The notes under the pieces were generated by a model. That model saw only the letters and a list, made by a program, of their open reading frames with translations. It searched no databases and was not told where the DNA came from. A stretch of 7,591 nt of DNA, taken from NCBI GenBank assembly GCA_007128075.1, contig SKYD01000001.1:1-7591 (forward strand), written 5' to 3'. The position numbers and the translations under genes are program-made. Positions 1 through 6,457 of this stretch are shown here, piece by piece. Each line of letters starts with the position of its first letter. Within the stretch, counting starts at the first letter, position 1. Source of the DNA: Thiorhodovibrio sp. Lineage in GTDB: Bacteria; Pseudomonadota; Gammaproteobacteria; Chromatiales; Chromatiaceae.

Positions 1-186
1 CTTCGTCTAATGAGGTTGGCATCCCAACCCGGCACTGGTGTTTTGATCTCACAGCAGAGACATCCAATGCCTTACTTCAGGTTTGCCCTACCTTTCGGAT
101 TGCGGTTGCCCACGCGAGCAATCTGAGAGCTGTTCTGGTACTTTGCGCAGACGGATTTGCCAAATGGCGGGTTAGACCCGTCCGTG

Positions 187-218
187 TGGACACTATATAC
201 TAAATGCCACCGTATAAT
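187..218 (+). promoter_or_regulatory. Candidate sigma-70-like promoter for the small gene
   Basis: A perfect TATAAT lies at 213-218, with TGGACA (five of six matches to TTGACA) at 187-192. The spacer is 20 bases, longer than the usual 16-18, so the -35 assignment is weak. Transcription would start near 225 and place the GC hairpin at 228-247 at the very start of the leader of the gene at 290. A second AT-rich box, TATACT, lies at 196-201. The prediction rests on consensus matching alone. Confidence 0.25.
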
Positions 219-227
219 CAATACCCA

Positions 228-247
228 CCCCGCCTTGAAGGGCGGGG
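228..247. repeat. GC-rich perfect hairpin (7-bp stem, 6-nt loop)
   Basis: CCCCGCC (228-234) pairs perfectly with GGCGGGG (241-247) around the loop TTGAAG. On the plus strand it is followed by CTTGTAGTTTT, so it could act as a weak intrinsic terminator for transcription entering from the left. Equally, it could be the subterminal hairpin of an IS200/IS605-type end. It lies about 40 bases upstream of the small gene at 290. The hairpin is directly visible; its role is not established. Confidence 0.6.
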
Positions 248-289
248 CTTGTAGTTTTAGTCGATTCTGGCAAGAATTTGTTGATTGCG

Positions 290-556
290 ATGCCACCACC
301 CCGCAAACCCAGCCCCGCGCTTGCCATGCGAGCATTGATTGCTCAGGCGCGAGCCACCTTGCCTTTTGATGATCCGCAAGCGTTGGTTTGCAACGGAGAT
401 TGTGACCGCTGCGCTCTAAAATTGCTAACATTTCTCGATCAACAGTTAGATGATTGGCGGGCGCGCTTGGATGCTGGTGAGTCACCGACACTGCACCAAG
501 TCAGCGAATTGGGGCGGCTCTGTCGTCAGGTGGCTTTTGCATTGGCACTGCCCTGA
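290..556 (+). CDS. Small conserved-type protein with Cys-x3-Cys-x2-Cys motif
   Basis: This is an 88-residue soluble protein with no signal peptide or membrane segment. It has a basic, proline-rich N-terminus (residues 1-10), then CNGDCDRC at residues 34-41 with cysteines 34, 38 and 41, then a helical stretch KLLTFLDQQLDDWRARL (44-60), and a further cysteine at 78. The pattern of a cysteine cluster followed by KLL..LD..L..W matches small uncharacterised gammaproteobacterial proteins as I remember them, so I call it a real gene, but its function is unknown; metal or Fe-S binding is only a guess. The ATG at 290 is chosen over an in-frame TTG at 278; neither has a good ribosome binding site, and ATG 326 is also possible. 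Its 3' end overlaps the convergent yhcC-like gene by 31 bases. Confidence 0.7.
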   Translation: MPPPRKPSPALAMRALIAQARATLPFDDPQALVCNGDCDRCALKLLTFLDQQLDDWRARLDAGESPTLHQVSELGRLCRQVAFALALP

Positions 557-1452
557 GCGGTGCCGCGACGACGCAGCGTCTGTTCAATGCCATTGAGCAC
601 CAGCCATTTTTTAGCACACCACGCAGGTGCCAGTAAAATTTCAGGCGAGGCGGTGCCGGTGAGCCGATGAAACACCACTGAACGCGGGGTATGTTCGATG
701 AGATCGGCGGCGATCTCAAGATAGTCGTCAAGCGCCAGCGGTTGATACTCTCCAGCACGCCACTGAGTCGCCAACAGGGTGCGCTGTACCACATGCAACG
801 GATGGAATTTTAACCCATCAACGCCCAGCGCCAATACCTGCTCTAGGCTGTTGAGCGCGGCAGCGCGTCCTTCACCAGGCAGCCCGATGATCAGATGGGT
901 GCATACTGCGATCCCGCGTTGGCGGGCGGCAACCACTGCCTGTTGATAGTCAGCAAACAGATGACCGCGCTGAACGCGGGCTAAGGTGTGATCATCGGCA
1001 GATTGTAGCCCCAGCTCTAGCCAGATTTCATAGCCCTCGGCACGCAGACTGGCTAATAAATCCAGCACTGGCATCGGCACACAATCGGGGCGCGTGCCCA
1101 CTGACAGCCCAATCACATCCGGTTCAGACAACGCCTGGCGGTACAGGGTGCTCAGTCGCTGCACAGTATCATAGGTATTGGTGTAGGCTTGGAAATAGGC
1201 AAGATACAGCCGCGCACCAGTGCGTTTAGGCAACACGGTGCGCCCACAGGCGAGTTGCTCGGCAACCGATGGCAGGCTGCGGGCATGGGGGCTGAAGGAG
1301 TCGTTGTTACAAAAACTGCACCCGCCTTGTCCTTTGCTGCCGTCGCGGTTGGGGCAGGTAAAACCGGCATGAACCGCCAGTTTATGCACCCGGGTGCCGT
1401 AACGACGCAATAAATCGCTGCCAAAAGTATTAATTAAATTCGATAATGCCAT
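526..1452 (-). CDS. Radical SAM protein, YhcC/TIGR01212 family
   Basis: This 308-residue protein aligns almost end to end with E. coli YhcC (about 309 residues), judged from memory. It is a radical S-adenosylmethionine enzyme with a 4Fe-4S cluster. The ligating cysteines follow the family's unusual spacing, C-x11-C-x2-C, at residues 33, 45 and 48 (CPNRDG then GGCSFC). Further family landmarks are SVGTRPDCV (117-125), LELGLQS (145-151), HLIIGLPGEG (186-195) and the C-terminal LLAPAWC (273-279). The substrate is not known to me. The ATG at 1452 is preferred over an in-frame TTG at 1488 because it reproduces the family N-terminus (MALSNLINTFG) and has AGCAGG a few bases upstream. It is divergent from queA and overlaps the small cysteine-motif gene tail to tail. 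No terminator is visible at its 3' end. Confidence 0.93.
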   Translation of the reverse strand: MALSNLINTFGSDLLRRYGTRVHKLAVHAGFTCPNRDGSKGQGGCSFCNNDSFSPHARSLPSVAEQLACGRTVLPKRTGARLYLAYFQAYTNTYDTVQRLSTLYRQALSEPDVIGLSVGTRPDCVPMPVLDLLASLRAEGYEIWLELGLQSADDHTLARVQRGHLFADYQQAVVAARQRGIAVCTHLIIGLPGEGRAAALNSLEQVLALGVDGLKFHPLHVVQRTLLATQWRAGEYQPLALDDYLEIAADLIEHTPRSVVFHRLTGTASPEILLAPAWCAKKWLVLNGIEQTLRRRGTAQGSANAKAT

Positions 1453-1556
1453 GCTGCCTGCTCGACGGCTCAGCGTCGGCGTGTTCAAATCCCGCTCGCC
1501 AACAGACGGCGAGCTAATGAGTCTATATTACAACTGATCAGATCGCTGAGACCGTG
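1453..1556. promoter_or_regulatory. Divergent intergenic region between yhcC-like gene and queA
   Basis: These 104 bases must hold the start signals of both divergent genes. An AT-rich box TATATT at 1524-1529 is a candidate -10 for queA, but no good -35 sits at the right distance. The region also contains a perfect 7-base inverted repeat (1494-1514), a smaller one, CGACG/CGTCG at 1463-1478, and the palindrome CTGATCAG at 1534-1541. queA has only a weak ribosome binding site (TGAG at 1547-1550, before the ATG at 1557). Confidence 0.45.
1494..1514. repeat. Perfect inverted repeat, possible operator or leader hairpin
   Basis: GCTCGCC (1494-1500) and GGCGAGC (1508-1514) form a perfect 7-base inverted repeat around the 7-base centre AACAGAC. 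It lies 42 bases upstream of the yhcC-like start and 43 bases upstream of queA. It could be a binding site for a dimeric regulator or a hairpin in the leader RNA of the minus-strand gene. The repeat is seen directly; the role is inferred. Confidence 0.5.
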
Positions 1557-2573
1557 ATGCAACGCACAGATTTTGATTATGACCTGCCACCACAATTGAT
1601 CGCACAGCGTCCGCTGGCGCAACGCAGTGCCAGCAGATTGTTGACGCTCAATCGTCAATCGGGCGCGGTGACCGATCGTCTATTTGTTGATTTGCCCCAA
1701 CTGCTGCGCCCTGGCGATCTGCTGGTGTTTAATAACACCAAGGTCATTCCAGCGCGGCTGCTGGCAACCAAGCCCAGTGGCGGGCAGGTGGAGATTTTAA
1801 TCGAACGGCTGTTGGATGACGGCTGCGCACTGGCGCTGGTGCGTTCCAATAAGCCATTGCGTGTTGGGATGCCGCTGCATCTATCAGGGCAGCCCGCGCT
1901 TATTTTCACGGGTCGTGAGGGTGAGTTTTTTCGGTTATGTCCCATCGCCGCCGATTTCACCGACTTGCTCAACCACTATGGTCACACCCCATTGCCGCCT
2001 TACATTCAGCGCGCCGATGAACCGCTTGATCAAGATCGTTATCAAACAGTGTTTGCGCAATATGCTGGTTCGGTGGCCGCGCCAACCGCTGGGCTGCATT
2101 TTGATGCCCCGCTGCTGGCGCAGTTGCACGCATGTGGCATTGAACGGGCGGAGGTGACCTTGCATGTGGGGGCGGGAACTTTTCAGCCGGTGCGGGTGGA
2201 GCATTTAGCTGACCACCAGATGCACGCCGAATGGCTCAAAGTGAGTGCTGAGGTTTGCGAACAGATTGCCGCGACCAAAGCACGCGGTGGACGAGTGGTG
2301 GCGGTGGGCACGACCTCGGTGCGTAGCCTAGAAACTGCCGCCAGTTCTGGACAACTGCAACCCTTTTGTGGCGATAGCCGCTTGTTTATCCGCCCCGGCG
2401 ACCCGTTTCGGGTGGTCGATGCCCTGATCACCAACTTTCATCTGCCGCAATCGACTTTGCTGATGCTGGTGTCGGCTTTTGCGGGCCATGCCCCAGTGAT
2501 GGCAGCATACCGCCATGCCGTCGCCCAACAGTATCGCTTTTTTAGCTATGGCGATGCGATGTTGGTGTTTTAA
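1557..2573 (+). CDS. queA: S-adenosylmethionine:tRNA ribosyltransferase-isomerase QueA
   Basis: QueA transfers and isomerises the ribosyl group of S-adenosylmethionine onto 7-aminomethyl-7-deazaguanine at the wobble position of tRNA, giving epoxyqueuosine; it acts in the cytoplasm. The 338 residues (E. coli about 356) carry the family blocks in order: LLVFNNTKVIPARL (55-68), LPPYIQRADEP (146-156), AAPTAGLHF (174-182), TLHVGAGTFQPV (201-212), GTTSVRSLE (251-259), TNFHLPQSTLLMLVSAFAG (292-310) and RFFSYGDAM (327-335). The protein ends soon after this last motif, slightly shorter than in E. coli. The ATG at 1557 gives the usual N-terminus; a GTG sits directly before it. tgt, the usual partner, is not next to it here. 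Its stop codon interlocks with that of cobB. Confidence 0.97.
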   Translation: MQRTDFDYDLPPQLIAQRPLAQRSASRLLTLNRQSGAVTDRLFVDLPQLLRPGDLLVFNNTKVIPARLLATKPSGGQVEILIERLLDDGCALALVRSNKPLRVGMPLHLSGQPALIFTGREGEFFRLCPIAADFTDLLNHYGHTPLPPYIQRADEPLDQDRYQTVFAQYAGSVAAPTAGLHFDAPLLAQLHACGIERAEVTLHVGAGTFQPVRVEHLADHQMHAEWLKVSAEVCEQIAATKARGGRVVAVGTTSVRSLETAASSGQLQPFCGDSRLFIRPGDPFRVVDALITNFHLPQSTLLMLVSAFAGHAPVMAAYRHAVAQQYRFFSYGDAMLVF

Positions 2574-3868
2574 GGCAAAAACAACGCTGCCGCTGCTTTA
2601 GGTGCGGAATAAAAATACAAATGCAGATAGCTGGCTCGAATCGCGCCCTGTTGGTACCAGGCCTCGCCGAGGTGGCTGCCATGTTGACGCTGGGCATACT
2701 GGGTCGGGGTCAGTGGGCTTTCCAGTCGCGAATGATGAAAGCTGTGACCGCGCAGACAGCCGCATTGCGTATCCAACGACTGCATCCCCAAGCCGACCAA
2801 GCGCGGCTGCATGGTCGCCTGACCGGGCAACAGACCCAGCAATGCCGCTGTGGTGCCATGATGATCGGTCAGCGATTCCAGCAGATAGAGCATCCCGCCA
2901 CATTCAGCATAAATCGGTCGCCCTGCTGTCGCATGGGCGCGTATCGAATGGTGCAGCGCCTGATTTGCCGCCAGTGTGGACAAATGCAGCTCAGGATAGC
3001 CGCCGGGCAGATAGAGCGCGTCGGCGTTGACGCTGTGATCGACCAGCGGCGAGAAAAAACTCAGCCGCGCCCCAAGCTCAGTTAATAAACGCAGATTATC
3101 GGGATATAAAAATGAAAACGCGGCATCACGGGCGACAGCAATATGCCGCCCCGCTAACAGGGGTGGCAAGGGGTCAATAGATAGTGGTGGATCAATGTTG
3201 ATTGACGGCGGCAATTGTGTCAACGCACTGTCGTTGAGTGCATCAGCGGCAGCATCGAGACGGCGGGTTAAATCTGCCAATTCAGCCGCCTGCACCAGCC
3301 CAAGATGACGACTGGGCAAGCTCGCCGCGGCTGGCAGGCGTGGCACCAGTGCCAACAGCGGCAGTTCTGGCAGGCAGCCCTGGCGCAGCATCTGGGCATG
3401 GCGGTCGCTTGCCACCCGATTGGCGATGATCCCGTGCCAGTGCAGCGCGGGGCGATAGCGCGCCAGCCCCAATGCCAAGGCACCAAAGGTCTGCCCCATG
3501 CCACGGGCATCAATCAGCCCCGCCACGGCAATTCCCAGCGTTTGCGCCAAATCCGCACTGCTCGGCACACCATCAAACAGCCCCATCGCGCCTTCAATGA
3601 GAATCAGGTCTGCATCCTGAGCAGCGGCATAGAGCTTGCGCTGGCAATGTTGGGCACCGACCATCCACAAATCCAGCGGCTCGACCTCGGTTGCAGCAGC
3701 GCAGGCGAGAATCATCGGATCTAAAAAATCCGGTCCCGTCTTGAACACCCGCACCCGACGGCCCTGGCGGTGATGCCACCGCGCCAAGGCGGCAACCAGC
3801 GTGGTCTTGCCTTGGCCAGAAGCGGTGGCAGCAATCAGCAACGCCGGGCAGGTGCGAGCCTTAAACAC
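2570..3868 (-). CDS. cobB: Cobyrinic acid a,c-diamide synthase (CobB/CbiA)
   Basis: This ATP- and glutamine-dependent enzyme amidates the a and c side chains of (hydrogeno)cobyrinic acid in cobalamin synthesis. The 432-residue protein has both expected domains. The N-terminal dethiobiotin-synthetase-like ATPase has its P-loop ATASGQGKTT at residues 14-23, FKTGPDFLDP at 42-51 and IEGAMGLFDG at 91-100. The C-terminal class I glutamine amidotransferase has LPGGYPELH (287-295), the presumed nucleophile Cys323 in ECGGMLYL, and SYLHLYF (413-419) with the conserved His416. The start is GTG at 3868, the first start codon after an in-frame stop; its ribosome binding site is poor. It follows algC by 24 bases on the same strand, so it is probably cotranscribed. 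No other cobalamin gene is in the window. Whether it acts in the aerobic (CobB) or anaerobic (CbiA) route cannot be told from sequence. Confidence 0.94.
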   Translation of the reverse strand: MFKARTCPALLIAATASGQGKTTLVAALARWHHRQGRRVRVFKTGPDFLDPMILACAAATEVEPLDLWMVGAQHCQRKLYAAAQDADLILIEGAMGLFDGVPSSADLAQTLGIAVAGLIDARGMGQTFGALALGLARYRPALHWHGIIANRVASDRHAQMLRQGCLPELPLLALVPRLPAAASLPSRHLGLVQAAELADLTRRLDAAADALNDSALTQLPPSINIDPPLSIDPLPPLLAGRHIAVARDAAFSFLYPDNLRLLTELGARLSFFSPLVDHSVNADALYLPGGYPELHLSTLAANQALHHSIRAHATAGRPIYAECGGMLYLLESLTDHHGTTAALLGLLPGQATMQPRLVGLGMQSLDTQCGCLRGHSFHHSRLESPLTPTQYAQRQHGSHLGEAWYQQGAIRASYLHLYFYSAPKAAAALFLP

Positions 3869-3892
3869 AAATCAACGAATACAACAGCGGTT

Positions 3893-6436
3893 TTAAAACG
3901 GTAACTCAAGGTGAGGTGTCGCCGCTTGCATCATGCGACGGAACAGATCTTGGATCTTTTTGAGCATCGCCTCATTGTCGGCCTCAAAGCGAAACACCAG
4001 CCCCGGGCTGTTGTTAGAAGTCTGCACCAGCCCCCAGCCTTTGCCGGTATCAATTCTTAGCCCGTCGGTGGTATCAACCTGCACCCCGCTGAGCCGATTT
4101 TTGGTTTCTAAGATCATCTCCATCGCATTCTGATCCTCACCAATTTTCAGCGGGATCACCAGCTCAGGGGTGCTGATGCCAACGGTAAATTCAGCAAATA
4201 TATCGTGACTGGATCGGGGGTCGAGGGCGAGAATTTCCAACAGCCGTGCTCCGGCATAAAAAGCATCATCAAAGCCATTCCAGCGGTCGGCGAACATGAT
4301 ATGGCCATTGTATTCGCCGGCTAATGGGGCGTTAAGCTCGGCGCGTTTTTCTTTAATTAAGGCATGCCCTGATTTCCACATCAGCGGCGTGCCGCCCTGG
4401 CGTTTAACAAACTCTGCCAGATGGCGACTGCATTTGACATCAAACACAATGTTGCTGCCCGGCAGCCGAGCGAGCAAATCATTGGCGAACACCATGAGAA
4501 TGCGATCGGTGCTAATAAACTGCCCCTGCGAATCGACAACCCCTAAGCGGTCGCCATCGCCATCAAAGCCAAACCCGATATCAGCACCGTGCGCCAACAC
4601 CTGTTCAGCAATTCGCTGGTGTTCGCTGGGATCAGCAGGGTTGGAGATTTCTAATCCGGTGCGCTCGTCGTTGAGATCGCAGCGCAGCTCGATCACCTCG
4701 CAACCAAAGGCACGAAACAGCTTGGGCGCCAGCAGTGCCGGGGTGGCAAAGCCGCAGTCGATGACCACTTTCAGCGGCCGTGCCAGCCGGATGTCTTGCT
4801 CTAGCTCATCAAAATAATCTGCCAGTACAGATTGTTCACGATAACTGCCCTCGCCGCTGCTAAATTGTCCCTGCTGAAGCCGCTGGCGCAGTTTGGCGAT
4901 GTTGAGCGGGGTGGCTGATTGGCCAGCAAAAACCAATTTTAGCCCGTTGTATTCGGCAGGATTGTGGCTGGCAGTGACCATCGCCGCCGAGATGTTGCCA
5001 GCAAGGTGGCTGGCGTAGTAGAGCACCGGGGTGGGCAACACGCCTAGATCAATAATATCGCAGCCACTGGCACGCAAGCCCTCGCCTAATGCCTGAGCAA
5101 AGCCGCCGCTGCTGGGGCGTTGATCGCGCCCGATCAACACCGCACTGCTGCCCAGCTCTTGCGAATCGGTGCCTACTGCTCGTCCCAGCAGATTCATTAG
5201 CTCTTCGTTGATTTCGCTGCCCACCAGCCCGCGAATATCATAGGAACGAAAGATGCGCGCCGGCACGGTGCCAAGTCGTTCTGAGGGCGGACTCAGTGGC
5301 GGTTCCGTTGCGAGAGATTTGGTCAGTGGCGGGGCGGTGGTGGCCGTTTCCAGATCTAAATCCAGATCATCATCCATTGGCGGTGCCAGCGGCTGGGCTG
5401 GTGGCAATCCAGGGGCGGGCTTGGCGACTGCCAACTGGTGGGCGAAATGCTCTAACACCTCATCGAGCGGTTTTAATTCACGGGCGCGGATGTTGCGCTT
5501 AGGCGGCGGTTGCTGGCGCTCAAGCACCACCACCGCCTCACAGAGCTTCTCCACCTCGGCGGCGAGTCGTCGCTGCTGCGCCTGTGCGACAAAATACAAC
5601 ACCAATGCGCCCAGCGCCAGCACCACCGCGCCAACAATCAGCGACGGCAATAACAGCGCGGCATCAATCATTTCCGGCGTGGGTTGCCACGCCAACATCT
5701 GCAAACTGCTGCGCGGGATCGGCTGTGTTGCCACCAAAGCGGTGGCGGATGGATCAGCAGCGCCCTTGGGCCAGATACCAATGGTCGATCCTCCGCTGCT
5801 CTGTTGCAACACAAATTGAACATTGTTTTGGGCGACGGGCAGCGGCAAAGCGTTTACGGGCAGCATGAGATGGATCACCCCCAGCACGGTGCTCTGATCG
5901 CGCCCCAACACCGGGCCAGCGATTGCCAAATGCTCATCTTCATGGTTGACGCGATGCACTTCCAGCCGCGACACCTGGCCACTGCGCCGCACCTCGCGCA
6001 CCAGATCAACGCCGGCATAGCTAAGTTGGCGATCATCAGAGAGCAGCAACTGCTCGCCAGCCGCGCCGGACTCGACACGAATGAGATGCACCGAGCGCAC
6101 ATTGGGGATGCGCTGGGCTAACAGTGCTTCTTGGGCTTGAAAATCGACCTGATCGGCATGTTCAAAGGTGGTGCGCAATCGCTCATCGGTTGACCAGCCG
6201 CGCAATAGTTGGGTGAAATCTTGTTCGCGGGCGCGAATTTGGCTGACCGCAGTGGCGGTGAGCGTGTTCACCTGTTCGCTGCGAAGGGTGCGCTCATGCT
6301 GGAGTGCGAATGCGGTTTGCAGTGCCAGCGCGGCGATGATTAAAACTGCGATGATCCCAAAGCCGATCACCCACTCACGGGTTAACGGCTGAGGTGGTGG
6401 CGGAGTTGTGTTATCAGATGGTTTGCGCGCCGCCAT
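3893..6436 (-). CDS. algC: Phosphomannomutase/phosphoglucomutase with membrane-anchored N-terminal domain
   Basis: The protein has 847 residues, about 390 more than the classical 463-residue AlgC enzyme. The N-terminus has a transmembrane segment at about 22-45, a probable periplasmic region at 46-260, a second transmembrane segment at about 261-284, and a Pro/Asp-rich linker to about 390 (DDDLDLDLE at 355-363). The mutase domain follows: FRSYDIRG, phosphoserine loop TASHNP (Ser490), metal loop DGDGDR (625-630), sugar loop GEYNGH (707-712) and phosphate loop QTSNNSP (805-811). Such enzymes interconvert 6- and 1-phosphates of mannose or glucose for LPS and exopolysaccharide precursors. The catalytic and metal residues are intact, but the sugar and phosphate loops differ from GEMSGH and RASNTTP of P. 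aeruginosa AlgC, so the substrate should be checked. ATG 6436 is chosen because GGGGGA lies just before it; a TTG at 6448 is possible. Confidence 0.92.
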   Translation of the reverse strand: MAARKPSDNTTPPPPQPLTREWVIGFGIIAVLIIAALALQTAFALQHERTLRSEQVNTLTATAVSQIRAREQDFTQLLRGWSTDERLRTTFEHADQVDFQAQEALLAQRIPNVRSVHLIRVESGAAGEQLLLSDDRQLSYAGVDLVREVRRSGQVSRLEVHRVNHEDEHLAIAGPVLGRDQSTVLGVIHLMLPVNALPLPVAQNNVQFVLQQSSGGSTIGIWPKGAADPSATALVATQPIPRSSLQMLAWQPTPEMIDAALLLPSLIVGAVVLALGALVLYFVAQAQQRRLAAEVEKLCEAVVVLERQQPPPKRNIRARELKPLDEVLEHFAHQLAVAKPAPGLPPAQPLAPPMDDDLDLDLETATTAPPLTKSLATEPPLSPPSERLGTVPARIFRSYDIRGLVGSEINEELMNLLGRAVGTDSQELGSSAVLIGRDQRPSSGGFAQALGEGLRASGCDIIDLGVLPTPVLYYASHLAGNISAAMVTASHNPAEYNGLKLVFAGQSATPLNIAKLRQRLQQGQFSSGEGSYREQSVLADYFDELEQDIRLARPLKVVIDCGFATPALLAPKLFRAFGCEVIELRCDLNDERTGLEISNPADPSEHQRIAEQVLAHGADIGFGFDGDGDRLGVVDSQGQFISTDRILMVFANDLLARLPGSNIVFDVKCSRHLAEFVKRQGGTPLMWKSGHALIKEKRAELNAPLAGEYNGHIMFADRWNGFDDAFYAGARLLEILALDPRSSHDIFAEFTVGISTPELVIPLKIGEDQNAMEMILETKNRLSGVQVDTTDGLRIDTGKGWGLVQTSNNSPGLVFRFEADNEAMLKKIQDLFRRMMQAATPHLELPF

Positions 6437-6440
6437 GGTG

Positions 6441-6446
6441 TCCCCC
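6441..6446 (-). promoter_or_regulatory. Ribosome binding site deciding the algC start
   Basis: Read on the minus strand, GGGGGA lies four bases before the ATG at 6436 and is the best Shine-Dalgarno-like sequence among the minus-strand genes. It overlaps or follows the alternative TTG at 6448, which therefore would not be served by it, and so supports the shorter 847-residue product. Confidence 0.55.
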
Positions 6447-6457
6447 AATGCTTGAAT

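Larger units (their letters stand above)
1..277. mobile_element. Possible IS200/IS605-type element end or remnant; no gene
   Basis: No credible coding sequence is seen in this stretch. It holds small perfect hairpins: GGTTGG/CCAACC at 14-29 with loop CATC, ATTT/AAAT at 155-165, CGGGT/ACCCG at 168-180, GTCC/GGAC at 180-191, and a strong GC hairpin at 228-247. Subterminal hairpins, and structured RNA over the transposon end, are typical of IS200/IS605 elements, and a CCCCGCC..GGCGGGG hairpin next to a T-rich flank resembles ends I know from such elements. No TnpA or TnpB domain can be read. The element, if real, is internally deleted or continues beyond position 1. This is inference by resemblance; an ordinary structured leader or decayed intergenic DNA is an equally possible reading. 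Confidence 0.3.

Noticed and set aside
72..491. 139-residue open frame on the minus strand
   Set aside because: It runs antisense through the small cysteine-motif gene and out into the hairpin region, shows no recognisable domain, and its GC pattern looks like a shadow. A decayed transposase tail in its last third cannot be excluded.
290..556. Reading the small cysteine-motif protein as a radical SAM enzyme
   Set aside because: Although the cysteine spacing matches, 88 residues are far too few for the barrel fold and no SAM-binding motifs follow.
2621..3085. 154-residue open frame antisense to cobB
   Set aside because: It lies fully inside the well-supported amidotransferase half of cobB and has no family resemblance.
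4296..4817. 173-residue open frame antisense to algC
   Set aside because: It covers the conserved mutase metal and sugar loops on the other strand, and its own translation has no recognisable motif.
5253..5819. 188-residue open frame antisense to algC
   Set aside because: The strand opposite carries the clear AlgC protein; the translation is low-complexity Ser/Gly/Ala-rich, as expected from antisense of a GC-rich gene.
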